DNA of 58,029 nt from NCBI GenBank assembly GCA_002104905.1, contig MCFE01000558.1, positions 1 through 58,029 of the forward strand. Reading direction: 5' to 3'. The notes beneath the pieces are model-generated. The model saw only the letters and a program-made list of their open reading frames with translations, ran no database searches and was not told the DNA's origin. The stretch is from Basidiobolus meristosporus CBS 931.73. Lineage: Eukaryota; Basidiobolomycota; Basidiobolomycetes; Basidiobolales; Basidiobolaceae. Numbering within the stretch: the first letter of the stretch is position 1; every line of letters starts with the position of its first letter. Of this stretch, positions 23,190-35,200 are shown one piece after another. Both the position numbers and the translations under genes were made by a program.

Positions 23190-23339
23190 ATGTCACCAGT
23201 GAGACTTCGAATACCTTGGGCGATAAGAGATGATTGGTCCCAAGGTTTCTGGCCAAAAAAGGTAAGTAGGTCTATTTGAAAATATTTTACTCCTGACACC
23301 TATAACATATTACTGTAGACAAAGAAGCGGCGAGAGTAA
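23190..23339 (+). CDS. Possible 30-residue spliced microprotein
   Basis: An ATG at 23190 opens 24 codons (MSPVRLRIPWAIRDDWSQGF then WPKK), followed by a consensus donor GTAAGT at 23262. A pyrimidine-flanked TGTAG acceptor ends at 23318, and a second exon TKKRRE with stop ends at 23339. The splice joins in phase 0. It starts 111 bp from the divergent MSS116-like start. The strong splice signals and Trp/Arg-rich composition make it worth recording, but I recognise no family and there is no other evidence of expression. It may simply be a spliced leader of a non-coding transcript. Confidence 0.3.
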
Positions 23340-23969
23340 CGCGTACTCAATCTGCAAGATTCACCGGTAGAGAGACTCCTACACATGGTTCATGGACATA
23401 GAGTGTTTCTTTACAGACTGCAGAATTGTTCATTATCGCATGCTGTCATTGTCTCTGCATCTATTAATAATACTCATGGAATGAATGGACGAAACATCCG
23501 GTTTCATTGTGTTGTAAGGTAGAATTGGATCGGCTCAGGATCATCATATGGATGAAACTTAAATATGAATAGCAGTCATTTAAATGATTTTTTAAGTTGC
23601 ATCTGAGCCAGGTTTGTTTACATTTGATCCGTTTCTCACCAGGGTTGATTACATTGGTCACCCTCTCCTTGGTTGTCTAGGCTTGTTCTTCATTTCTCTC
23701 ACCATTGCGCATTTCCCTTTTCTTCCCCCCTTTGGCTTTTCACTCCAGACCTTTGGAACTTTTTATATAGCTATTGTCTTTTAGTATTATATACGCTTTC
23801 TACCTCTGGTTGCTCCCTTCTTACCCGTTTCGGTTTTAACGTCACCCGTCAGGCACATTCACGCGTGATTTTCTCCTTCAGATCGAACTAGACCTTCTTT
23901 TCGATTGTCATTAGCTTGTACAAGTTTACATAACCCCAAGCTTGCAGTGTTGAAGAAAAAGGCCTATCG
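23340..23969. other. Intergenic, no gene recognised
   Basis: AT-rich upstream region of the following plus-strand gene, with pyrimidine-rich tracts near 23690-23760 that may be promoter or 5' UTR. Short frames on both strands are not convincing. Confidence 0.5.
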
Positions 23970-25364
23970 ATGACTTCCTCGACACCCACACGGAAGCGTC
24001 CGGCTGATATATTGGGCTCTGTCTCCCCTCCCCCCAAAAAGTTTAGCTTCTTTGGTTCTTTGTTTGGAAGAGCGTCCCAAGAATTTACCACCTTATGCTC
24101 GTCCCTATCTAGCATGCTCTATGTCTCTTCGGTAGGTGTATACGATATCTTTATGTGTTGACTGTATGTCTGATGGTGGACTACATAGGCTCCAGTCGCC
24201 CAGAGCACCCCTTCGAAACGTGTTGGTCACTCCGAGGCTCGCAGCAAACAACGCAAGAATCGGTCTTTGAAGAGCTCGAGAAAAATTGCTACTCCTGTTT
24301 CTAAAACTAGAAAGCGCCTACCACGTTCACATCATTCTTCACTTCAATCCAGTCCCGAACCTTCTTCGTCGAAGAATAGCTCCCCTAAAGGTATTTTGCA
24401 AGCATTTTGAGCTGTCCAGATTGTTAAATATCGTACTGATTCAACCTCTCGAAGAAATCATCCAAGATAAGTATCTAGCCGAGCTGCTATCCGATGATAA
24501 ATGTACCCCTCCTGGCGACCTCCCACCCGGTAGCACCACACCTCAATACTCTCCGAAATACACCACCGAGCCAGTTGTGGTCATCCCCGTCAGAGCTGAC
24601 ACCTCCCGTGCAGGCTCTCGCAAAAGAAGGCGTGTGCGTGAACCGTCCCCTGTGGTTGATTTCGATGAGATTCCCGCCTTGATCGATAACGACACAGCAT
24701 CAAATACGACCGATGATATCCATATCTATCAAAGTCCTCTTGCGTTGAGGAATTCTCTAAATAGACATGGATCACTCAGCCCTCCCTTGGGCTTGGATTT
24801 GTCTTTCTACTCCCCGCCAGCCAAAGATCTTTCGGTCGAATCGCCAGATTGGGTGAAGCGAAGAAGAGTAAATCAACTTCATAACAGCGAGATGCTATAC
24901 ACTCCAAGTAAAGCCGGAAAGATAGCCAAGCTGGAAGAGGAATTGCAGGCATTGAAGGATCAGGTACATCTCTAGCTTTTGATTCGGAGAGGGGCTACTG
25001 CTAACAGATTCGAGTATTTAGGTTGCGTCCTTGCGACAGGTGCTGGAAGAGAAAGCCAGTGGGCTAACGAATTCAACGGGTCCTCGTCGTCTGCCTCTTC
25101 AGTAACATTTGGGTGTGCACCACCTCCACCACCTCCGCCACCACCACCAGCCTTTTTGCTCGGCCCTAACCCATTGACCATTAAACTGAAAACATCTGAT
25201 GGGAACTTGAAACAGGTATTGTAGTCGTCGGTCATCTGATTACTGGTCCTTGTACTGAGCAATACTACTAGGCGAGTCCATCCGAGAAGCTCCACAATGA
25301 CCATATGGCGTTGTTGTTGCAGGAGATGCGCACTGTGAAACTACGCAAGACAGGTCGGTTGTAG
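23970..25364 (+). CDS. Basic nuclear-like protein with coiled coil, poly-proline and WH2-like C terminus
   Basis: No family recognised with certainty. Phase-consistent introns give a product of about 390 residues. The N terminus MTSSTPTRKRPADILG has Lys/Arg clusters (TRKRP, RKRRRVRE, VKRRRV) that look like nuclear localisation signals, and a FSFFGSLFGR segment. A charged helix (KIAKLEEELQALKDQVASLR) reads as a short coiled coil near 24920-25050. A 44-bp intron with a GCTAAC branch site (about 25063-25106) then brings a run of ten prolines into frame. The last exon, in the frame containing LLLQEMRTVKLRKTG, ends at 25364. Poly-proline followed by a helix and KLR is the layout of some WH2/actin-linked and mitochondrial fission regulator-like proteins, but this is only a resemblance. 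Alternatives are a spindle or nuclear-envelope scaffold. Confidence 0.55.
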
Positions 25365-25742
25365 AGAGGGTCTATTCGGTATATATCCCATTCTTTCGGA
25401 TCCAAGTAAGAAAACTTGTGGACTTTCTTGTTGAACGAGGAGAGGAGAACATGGAGTTTTTTCACTTGGTTCATGTACAGTTTTGAAATAATACAACAAC
25501 ATCCAATCATTACTCGTTTTGCTATCAGTACATCTTTTTCCACCGGGCTTCCTTCTTCCTCCTCCTCCTCCCTCTCCTATATTTATTCGCTTGTTCCTCG
25601 TTGACGTTGGTTAGATCTCAATAAATCGTTCGGATTAGTATCTTGCATGCCGAATTAAGTTGTATGTGTGATTTATTAGTTAATGCAAAGTGTATGTTGG
25701 ATCGGTTTGTGCCACCAAACTGGCTCTATAAAGATTCTAGCA
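25365..25742. other. Convergent intergenic region
   Basis: Lies between two genes whose 3' ends face each other. A 91-codon minus-strand frame overlaps the 3' end of the preceding gene and has no recognisable features. Nothing else seen. Confidence 0.5.
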
Positions 25743-26300
25743 CTACTTGCTTGCCGGCTTGCTGGCGGATGCTGGTGCGGTGCCAGTCAAAGGTTTGACT
25801 GAGGAGCCGGGCGCACTACCGGTAAGGGGCTTAACGCTGGAGCCCTTAGTGTTGCTGGTGGGTTTGGTACCTGTGGCAGGCTTGTTGCCAAAAGCAGGCT
25901 GTCCTGTGAAAGCCTTTCCTTTGCTGTCACCGGTACCACACTGACGATAACCGGCCTTCATGGCTTCAGCCATTGTGGTGAAGCATACCTGATTGTTCGG
26001 GTTGATGTTGATAGAGCTGGCGGTTTTGGTGCTGAAATGGGAGCATTGCGGAGTATGCAAAATCTTGGAGTTTTTGTTACCTGGTTTCAAAAGAATTCTG
26101 CTTTAGACAGGATGTCTTTGACCTGACCTCTAGAAAGTCCACTTACCACAGAAAGCGCATTGTAAAGAACAGCACGGACAAGCACCTGCGTTGGCAATCG
26201 AGGTAGGAGCCTTGAAGCTGTTGGTGGGCTTAGTGCCGGGTTTCTGGGCGGTGAGGGTTGGAACTGGTGCGGTGGTATTTGGCTTCGGTTGAGCGCTCAT
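25743..26300 (-). CDS. Small Cys/His protein with an Ada-like metal-binding segment
   Basis: Two exons. The ATG at 26300 opens MSAQPKPNTTAPVP, a Pro/Thr-rich stretch leading to CPCCSLQCAFCG; a 65-70 bp intron then joins NKNSKILHTPQCSHF. The motif HxxxCSHF, followed about 20 residues later by VCFTTMAEAMKAGYRQCG, resembles the Ada/nuclease C-terminal metal-binding fold (K-x-YH-x-PxC ... FxSxEEAxxAGYRPC). Together with the CPCC cluster this suggests zinc binding. The C terminus is low complexity, with the repeat GSSVKPLTG occurring twice. About 165 residues. No enzymatic domain is attached, so the role is unknown. Confidence 0.6.
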
Positions 26301-26777
26301 GTTGTGACAAATCCAATGGGAAGAAGTCTGGGCTCTAGATAGTTATCTAAAAAATTTGCACCCTTGGTATCATAGAGGCCTCTACCCCACATGTTTATTT
26401 TGTTGTTCGATAAATGGAAACAAGATACCATTGTCGGGTGGCAAATTACCGGCGTATTAGGAACTTTACCCTTATTCACATCAGCATCAATCAATCAATG
26501 ATCACGGTCGATCAAAAACATGCCAATCGATCGGTGATGTCATGATGATTCTTGTCCTACGAGACCAATCAATAAGATACAGTGCGATGTCACCAGGCTT
26601 GGTTCCACGCATTGCCGGCATCTTATCTGCTGTAGATCCGCCAGAGAGTGACTTGCCTGTTCTGTGGATGCATGATGATGATGCAAATCACTCTTTATTT
26701 ATCTGGAGGGTGCAGTGTATGGTGTGAGGTGTGAAGGGTATCATTCATGGGTACTGATGCCACACTGAATGAGAGGC
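26301..26777. other. Intergenic region
   Basis: Upstream of the small Cys/His gene and downstream of the RhoGEF, both on the minus strand. Contains short GATGATG-type repeats near 26660-26690. No gene recognised. Confidence 0.5.
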
Positions 26778-29700
26778 TCAGGAGTAGCAATACCTAGCTG
26801 GGTTGCTGGCCCTTCTTTCCAGCTGGGAGTTGTTGGGTTCTACAGGTGTTGGCGTGGGTACTGCCTCCTTCGTATACTTGATACTGAAAACACATTGATA
26901 GTCCATGAAGGTGTTTGCCACACAATGGATGGCGTTCGAGTCAACATTAAGCTTGCGCAGATTACGACAGGGAATGACTTGCTCTAGGTTTCCTGTGTCA
27001 ACATGGCGGACCTCGATGAATGTGGGATCGAAGGCAAGGACGTAGGGGTATTGGAGAGCTAAGCGTTGGGAATCCTTAGGGCCGAGAAACAAATCACTAA
27101 GGGATAGACAGCTACTTACCAAACGAAGCAGGGTTTCCTTCCCAATTGACCAGCCAGCTTGGTCTCGCTCTTCGTCCGTTTTTGTTCACATAAAATGCGA
27201 ATTCTATCCAAGTTAGCACATCCATCTGTATGCGGGACATATAAATCTCCATCGCTCACCATCGTAGCACAAAATAAAGTCACCATCTTTGAGTCTAAAG
27301 ATATCAATCGGGCGGGCATTCTCTTTCTTCGTGACAAAATTCAGATTCTCATCGAACGGATCCAACAGGCCTGCAAATAGAGTTCAGCTATCGTTGTTAA
27401 ATTGGAAGGTTCTTGCATACTGACACTGGGTACTGAGCGTGGCAAGATCAACCACTTCGAACCCTTTAGCGCATCCTACACAAAGCTTGGACTTCAGGAA
27501 ATGAACCGATGATGACTCTGTGGGGATGTAGAATTCCTTATAGATTTTCATCCCATCAATGCCGTTTCTAATGAGCAGCCTGCCGAGAGAGTTCTTCTTC
27601 GGCTTTACGGATGCCTGAATGGGCTCGTATGTTTTGACGGTTGAGGAGAATGCTGTGGATTTAACGGCACAAACCAGCGTTCTTCCTACGCAAACGCCCA
27701 CCTCAAAGAAGCTGACATGGGATGTGACCTTGCGGGCTCGCTTGACGCCCACCATCTCGCTTGATTCCAGCACCTCGAGAGGATACGAGACGAGCATCTT
27801 GTCTAATGGGGAATGTTAGTGTGCGCAAGGCTTTCAGGGATCTTTGCAGCAGCTGCCTTACCGGACAAAACCAACAACAAGTTGAAGTCTTCGAGAATCG
27901 CGATCTGGGAGACTTTCTCTATATCGATCACCTTTCTGAACCTCTGCTTGATACCGTTCGCTCCAACATAGATCCCATCCTCTGCGCCAATGGCCACCTT
28001 CTGGCCATATGAGTATGTTGTTGAGCAGGTAATCTTGTATGTTACTCCAAAGGTGGAGCTGTCCGAGAGTTGACTCATCTCGAAAATGCTGGTCTTGCGA
28101 GTGATCAAATCCCTCTGCTGCTCGATCTTCTCCTCCCATTCTTTTCGATCCGCCTGATTGGCAGCATAGAGGGTTAGTGACATCCCGTTGCGGCCAAGGT
28201 GAGTGATCACCAGGGGATAGCCTCCTTTATTGAGATCCGGCATGTACTTGGGCGTTGCTATGGCGCTGGTGCTTTTTCCTAGGAAGCTAGAGCTGGACCG
28301 GCGAGTGGCCGACTTCTGAACCGACTCGTCGCGAGAAGAGAACGACAGCAGCTCAAGTGGAATCGGCTAATCCAAAGATAGTTATACATCGAGCCGTTCC
28401 CATAGACGGGTGTGAGCTTACCTTTTTGTGGACTCGGTACTCATACCGGTCCCCATCACGGGTCTTCTTCTTTTTGGTAAGAAGGAGCATATGGTCGAAG
28501 AGAAACATGGTCAACTCCACTTGCTCAACGCCTGACTTCTTTTTGATGACTCCATCGCGAATAAGCTGGCGTGACTCGTCCAACAGTCTTAAATCCTAAG
28601 GTTGTGTGGTAGCGGTTGTGAGCATGTGGCCCCCTTGAACCGAAGTGAATGCCAGCATCTACCTTACTCTCGCCATCCTTGCACACCAGCGTGTCGTTGA
28701 GCTTTGTGAGTCGTAGCCGATTATCGGCTTTCCCGCTCTCGGCGTTTATCTGGGAGAGACATTCCTTGATAACACTTATAGCAGCCGTGAGATTCTCGAT
28801 GTCTGCGTGGCCTTCTGGAGAGCTCTTGATTACCCCTTCGAGCAGCAAGGGATATCGACCGAGACGAGTGGTTGGCCGAGCAAGAAAGCTGTGGATTGGT
28901 AGTTTGCGTAGCTCAGGAAGCCTTTCGCGCTCCTACAATCCAATCAATATTACAATCAGGAACTGCATGGAGAAGGCCGCGGAAGAAAGAAGTTACCTCC
29001 AGAAATTTCGCCAACTTGGGATTGCGTTTGACTTCAACCTCCAACCGATGCTTCGAATAGACCTGGTGTCCACCGTAAATCACAAACGGCTTCAGACTCT
29101 TCACATGGTTCAGGAAGATGTCGCCGATCTGATCAATGACAGGTTGTTCATCTTGTCTGTCGCCCAGGGCACGGCCCAGCTTCGCGCTGACATTATGGAT
29201 CTCGTTGATGTTGTAGAAGACATCGCGGACAAATGGCTCTCTTGCGAACGGCTCAATGTATGGGCCGTATCTGAGAGGGGTGATATAAAGCTACATCTCG
29301 AGGATTAATCCACCTGGCAGCCTCGTCATCTTGGATAAACAGAAATACCTCTTTCAGCAGCTCCAGATCATTGACGAAGTCCTTCTCGGTGTAGATCAAC
29401 TCGAAAATGATCTCCTGTCGCTTTCGCTCTGATTTCGACAGCGAGTCCGATATCTCTTTCGGAACGGATTCGATCCACAGTTCCTGGCGTTTCTGAGCGT
29501 CGATATTGTCAGACCTCTACACTGGATGATCAATGAGACTGGTGCAAATGGGTACCTGCTTCTCCTGAGTGGATGTTCTACTGTCAGATCTTTCTAGCGA
29601 TGCGTTGCTCAATATGCTCATCCTCGCCTGCTGCTCCATGCGTTGCGGACAGAAGCTACAATAGCATAGTTTGTTCGGAGAGCAAGTTGGGGAATAGCAG

Positions 29701-30963
29701 CCAGTGAGCTGCGTGAACACCCCACTAACCTCCTGCTTGTCATGAGGTGTCGAGCTGTTCGTGCGCACGGAAGCGTTGTCGTCGAACGCACCGGCGGACT
29801 CGCGGAATACATAGAGCTCATCTGGGCTATCTCGAAGCCGGTGCTCATACGTCACATCATGGAAGAGTTTCTGGCTATCCAACGCACGTCCTACCTTAAA
29901 AGCCATTCCACGATCTTTCGTAGGTATAACCTTGCAGAGAGTATCCTACATGGGGCAAGAGCACGCATGAGACATGGTCGTTTTGCTATCAAAAAGGTTG
30001 GTTGGTTGAGTGGATATCATACAATTGCCTCTTGGCCCGTGAAAGAGTCCTTGTACTCCAAGGAATCCTTGACATGGTTTTTGAGCGAGATGTGTTCTCG
30101 GAATGCTTCCGCGATCGAGGAAAGAAGCGCTGAAGTGCCAATCGTGCTGTAGCTCTTGACAGAACGGAGCGAATTTGATAGGCTGGGGACCCGAGATAGG
30201 CCCACGTCAGAGTTGCTTCTAAAATGAAACTGGCTATTCTTCGGCGGAGAGCTGGTAACTGCAGCAGAGTTTACTGGTTAAATTTTCTGAGGGCAGACTG
30301 TGGCTTTGTATTGGAAATACCTCTTTTTTCGCGAAGTGTCTGCCTTCTGGTAACCCCCGAGGCAGAAGGTGAAGACTGAGCCGTTTCAGGTGTGGCCTGT
30401 TCCTTGGTGGATTGTGAAGGGTTTGAAGTGGTACCGAGAAAGGCAGATTTTCTAACAAAATAATCTCCCTGCAGTATAGAGTTTGGAGAGTCTACAACTT
30501 GTGCTGAAAACTCCTCGTCTATAGGAGAATCAAGCACTCTGGAAACATCGTACTGAGAGCCGGATGCGCGGTAAGCCCCGTAGCTTGAGGTCTCTCTCGA
30601 AACAGAGCCACTCCTACTTCGACCTGGCCCCTGTCGTCCACCTTGCGTCGAAGAGGTTTCCTCTGGCCTTGTTGAGGATCTAACAACAGCTTGTATTTGA
30701 GGAGCCTCCTCTTGGGGAGAGGGGAGATGCATTGGGTAATGCTTTGAACTATATACACTGACTCTAGATTGATTGCTAAAAGCATTATATCTGGAGATAG
30801 AAGTGTCACTGAACGAAGAGAATGATATAGAGGACGCAGTGGAGCGATGCCCTCGACGGTTGAGATATACACTTTGCTGAGATAAATATGAATTGCGGGA
30901 GTTCAATGCGTTGGTGGATCCATTCATTGGCTGGCTAAAAGGTCTTCGGGACTCATTTAGCAT
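26778..30963 (-). CDS. Rho guanine nucleotide exchange factor, DEP-DH-PH-CNH (ROM1/ROM2 type)
   Basis: In fungi this architecture activates Rho1 at the plasma membrane in cell-wall integrity signalling. The ATG at 30963 opens a Ser-rich disordered N terminus of about 230 residues. A DEP domain follows at about 30190-29850, with SLEYKDSFTGQEA and FHDVTYEHRLRDSPDELY. The DH domain starts near 29460 (EIIFELIYTEKDFVNDLELL) and includes RYGPYIEPFA, SFLARPTTRLGRYPLLLEG and KADNRLRL. The PH domain has MFLFDHMLLLTKKKK (about 28490) and ends in a YAANQADRKEWEEKI helix (about 28150). The CNH domain runs from about 28080 to 26800 (AIGAEDGIYVG, ILEDFNLLLVLSG, RLKDGDFILCYDG). Multiple short introns. The order and completeness match ROM2/Rgf-type GEFs; which paralogue is uncertain. 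Confidence 0.88.
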
Positions 30964-31337
30964 GATGGGAGAGAAGTAAATAGTGTGAAGGTAATAAGAA
31001 GGGAATTAATGTTGAGCCATTTGTACAGAGAGATTTTGGGACCAGTCTTGCTATAATTGCTGATATTCAAATCTTATTCGCGATACGATAACGATTTCTT
31101 TGACTACGATATATCAACGTAACAAACTTTGATCGGCGTAATCGATCAACAAGGATTATTTCCGCATTCTACCATGACACATTTGTGAGCAATGATTAAT
31201 TGATTTTACTGGTAAGCATTCTCTTCATTGATTGATTTTATTAGTGTACATTTTGTTAGCATAAGCGATAATAGATGTTGTGATGGTATTGTTGGCTATT
31301 GTGCTATTAATACATGCACCGAATCAATGAGGCATTG
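30964..31337. other. Intergenic region
   Basis: Upstream region of the RhoGEF gene and 3' flank of the DsbA-like gene. It is AT-rich and contains a repeated ATTGATTGATTTTA-like motif (about 31195-31240). No gene seen. Confidence 0.5.
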
Positions 31338-32036
31338 TTAGAGAGCGCAGGCACCGTCCGAACAGGTTTGCCCGGTTCGGGAAGCTTCCCCGGATGCTTT
31401 TCCGATGGCCTTCTTGAAGGCGCTGAGGAATTCTGAGGAATCCTGAGCGCCTGAAAGCCGGTACTCTTGATTGATTGTGAAATAAGGAACCCCATTGATA
31501 TACTTGCGGTGCTCCTGTATTTCACTCCGAACCTCATCGTCGCCATCACCTGACAAGAGGTATCTCTGGAACTCTTCTTTGTCTAACCCGATCTCTCCGG
31601 CAATCCCAACCAGTATTGTTGGGTCGGCTAGGTTCTTGCCCTGTTCGAAATACGCCTTGAAGATAGCCTCAACCGCGTCATTTTGCTTCCCTCTGGCCTG
31701 GGCGAAATAGATTAGGCGGTGGGAGTCCAATGTGTTGCCCAGAGTGCCGTCCTGGACAAAATTGATGCCCTCGCCCTCCCCAACTTGCCTTAATCTTGCT
31801 TCCATCCTTTCGAAATTATCTTTTCCAAACCTAGAATGGTAGTAGCTTCTTTTGTCTACTGCTGCTTCCTGATGTGGGTTCAGTTGATATGGATGCCAGC
31901 GCACTTCCACCTGAACCTCAGGGTCATTCTCTCGTATCTGAGCAATAGCTTTGTCCAGTTTGCGTTTGCCAACGAAACACCAAGGGCACACGTTGTCCGA
32001 CACAACATCGATCTCGAGAAGTTTTGATGGAGCCAT
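31338..32036 (-). CDS. DsbA/FrnE-family thioredoxin-fold oxidoreductase
   Basis: Intronless frame of 232 codons. The start at 32036 (MAPSKLLEIDVVSDNVCPWC) is chosen over in-frame upstream codons because it begins exactly at the family's first beta strand. CPWC is the active-site CXXC, then VGKRKLDKAI. The helical insertion carries SHRLIYFAQARGKQ, and the cis-proline segment is INGVPYFTINQEYRLSGAQ, typical of FrnE and other DSBA-like (2-hydroxychromene-2-carboxylate isomerase fold) proteins. The C terminus has an extra Cys pair (TCSDGACAL). No signal peptide, so probably cytosolic thiol-disulfide or glutathione-linked chemistry. The true substrate is unknown. Confidence 0.85.
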   Translation of the reverse strand: MAPSKLLEIDVVSDNVCPWCFVGKRKLDKAIAQIRENDPEVQVEVRWHPYQLNPHQEAAVDKRSYYHSRFGKDNFERMEARLRQVGEGEGINFVQDGTLGNTLDSHRLIYFAQARGKQNDAVEAIFKAYFEQGKNLADPTILVGIAGEIGLDKEEFQRYLLSGDGDDEVRSEIQEHRKYINGVPYFTINQEYRLSGAQDSSEFLSAFKKAIGKASGEASRTGQTCSDGACAL

Positions 32037-32290
32037 GCTGCGCTTTGGTATGCCAAGTAGAAGTCCCGAGTTCGTACTCGATTGAAATCCACCATCCACA
32101 CATTTGTGTATTTATATCGTTTCTTGATCCACGAATTTCGATTTGATTTGTAAGCGTGACAATTACTCAATAGCGATGGATATTGGACAATATTATATTG
32201 GTATCGCTAATTGGCTTTGTGGGATGGATAGATGTGCTTAATGTAGTGGGAGGTTGTGTATCTTAATGCTGGATTTCAATGCTTGATTAA
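32037..32290. promoter_or_regulatory. Divergent promoter region, DsbA-like / SLH1
   Basis: About 250 bp between two divergently transcribed genes. The right edge is uncertain because the first SLH1 exon is inferred. No named motif identified. Confidence 0.35.
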
Positions 32291-35200
32291 ATGCTGCGAT
32301 CGTTGGCAAGCGAAATTGCGGAGCATGTACTGACTAGTCAGTCATCGACTTCAACAGCCTCACAACTGTTTCTTTTCTACGTGGTGTCTGCCATACTAAT
32401 AGATAATGACTCTGATATCTTCAACCTTATTTTTTAGTACCTCAGAATTACTTGCTTCTCATTTTACACAAGAGGTTACTGCGGCTAGCAAAGGCAAGGG
32501 GAAAGGGAAAAGAAGAGAATCGACTACGGCACCTGAGGCAAATGAAAGCACCGAGGGGCCATTTGTTTGCGATTTTGAAAATACCTATTCAGAGTGGAGA
32601 GAGAAGATTCAAGATTATCAGCGTCTGGTGGAGGAATATAAAAGGTAATTTGTCCATTCTTGGTTTTTGTCAGCCTGTATTAACAGACAACTTAACATCT
32701 TTGCATTTTTTGGCAAAGTGAGCTAGGTATGTCGGTATTTGCTGAAAATATCAACGTGCCAATTGTCTAATCTTCGAGTCATGTTTTCGAAGCAGACCAG
32801 CACAATTCAACAGAACCACCGGAGTATGGGTGTGATATCGAGTTCTCTCCAACTCCTCAGTTTCCTTCTTTTCAAACATTTGAAGAAACTGCTGATGAGC
32901 TCACGTTACTTCCCAAAGCACGGACCGAATCGCCTGGTTTAACACAAAGCCGGCACACTTCAGAGAAAGCCACAGAGCTGCCGACAATCTATGATAGAGG
33001 TTGGCTACTAGAGTAAGTTCTATCCTTGCCATTTGTTTTTCCTATTTATCCCAGCATATTCTTATCGGAAACTCAAGTACTTGTCGGGAGCATTTGTTAC
33101 GGCAAAATGGCCACACTGAGCCGGAGACTACTGCCTTGTTTTGTGAAGATCTGGTAACCGTATTAAATTCGCAAGATAACGGTAGGATCCATAGTAGCTC
33201 TTGACGTTTAAGCAAATCGATGATAATCCCGGTTCGTTCAATGGCTAGATGAGCAAATTCAAGCCTCTTTAGTGGATCTTCTTGGGTTCGAGAGTTTCGA
33301 CCTGATCACTACGTTGATCACAAACCGCCAGCAGATCACCTCCAACATCGGCGCAGTCGTGATTCACCAAGCCAAGGTATTTCCTGGCAGCAACACCAAC
33401 TCGGAACATATCAAGTTTTCTCACCTTGCACACTAGGCAGCTCCTAATGAACCACCTCCAGAGTGGCGGCCCAGCTATGGCACTCAATTTACAGTCCAAT
33501 CAGAAGCAGAGAAACTAGAGCAGAAACAGCTTAGGAAAGAGAGGAAAAAGGCCGCTGGACTAGCGGTGAAAGATGGTAATTTGCTTATTGATGCTCAGCC
33601 CCTACCAAGATGAATGATCTTTACGAAGTGTCCCAAGATTATCAAGATTTCGACACCCAGGAATTACGAAGATTACGCGAGGAATCCTTGAATATGGCAG
33701 CTTCTACCGATCCATTTGCCAACTTGAGAAAGGCAAGTCATTTCCACTTTCCTTGAATATCACGAAGTTAACATAGATATGGCCGTTTTAGTCTACGAAT
33801 GCCGCAGAGAAATATCCACACGTATATCAATCTGGGCCGAGTGGAAATACACTCTCACTCTTTGGGACTCGGTTTGCTTTGCCGCAAGGCACCATTCGAG
33901 AGGATTTCACTGTAAATTGCATTTATTTTGAATTTGCTGCTATCAGTCATTGACTTGAGCGGTTGCTCATTTGTAGAATTACGAGGAGATCACCATTCCC
34001 ATCGCTAAGGTTGCACCACCGCGTGTTGGAGAAAAGCCAGTGGCTATTTCCTCTATGGACATACTATGTCAAAACTCATTTAAGGTGATTTGTCGCATTT
34101 CATGGGCCATTTTCGCAACGCATCTAACTGTCTTTATATAGGGATACACATCACTAAATAGAGTGCAGTCTATTGTCTACCCAATTGCCTACAAGACCAA
34201 CGAAAATATGTTAATTTGTGCACCAACCGGTGCGGTAAGTGGAGATTTATCCTAGGTTATTGTATGGATCTGAGTATATTAATATGTACCATCAAGGGCA
34301 AAACCGAAATTGCCATGCTATCTGTTTTGCGTACCTTATCACTCTACTGTACGCCTGCGCCAGGTGAAGCTGTGGAGGGAGAAAGGTTAAGCATAGCCAA
34401 GAGAGATTTCAAGATAGTCTACGTGGCTCCCATGAAAGCGCTTGCTGCGGAAATTGTCCGAAAAATTGGCAGTCGCCTCAAGTGGCTTGATATTCAAGTG
34501 AGAGAACTGACGGGTGATATGCAGCTCACTAAATCCGAGATCCTAAATACCCAGATTATCGTGACCACGCCTGAAAAATGGGATGTTGTCACCAGAAAAA
34601 GCACTGGCGATGTCGAATTGGCTCAAAAAGTCCGGTTACTTATTATCGATGAGGTTCATCTACTGCACGATGACAGAGGTTCTGTAATCGAGAGTATTGT
34701 TGCTAGGACGCTTCGCCAGGTGGAGTCCAGTCAGAGCATGATCCGTATTGTTGGTCTATCCGCTACTCTGCCAAACTATATAGATGTGGCGTCCTTTTTG
34801 AGGGTGGACCCTTATCAAGGCCTGTTCTTCTTTGATAGTGGCTTCAGACCAGTTCCATTGGAGCAACACTTTTTGGGAGTCAAAGGTAAAACAGGCAGTT
34901 TGACGGCCAAGATGAATCTAGACAAAGCTTGTTTCGATAAGTGCCATGACCTTATTCGAAATGACCATCAAATCATGGTGTTTGTACATGCACGTAAAGA
35001 AACGGTCAAAACTGCCCAGATGCTTAGTGACATGGCGCTATCGGAAGGCATTACGGAGCTATTTGATTGCTCCGACCACCCACGTTACGAGCTTGCCAAG
35101 CGGGAGGTGGCGAAATCCCGGAATAGAGAGCTCAAAGAGTTGTTTAACAAAGGGTTTGCCATGCACCATGCTGGAATGCTCAGGTCCGACAGAAACCTGG

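Noticed and set aside
25268-25543. 91-codon minus-strand frame as a gene
   Set aside because: It overlaps the last exon of the plus-strand gene and has no recognisable features or splice support.
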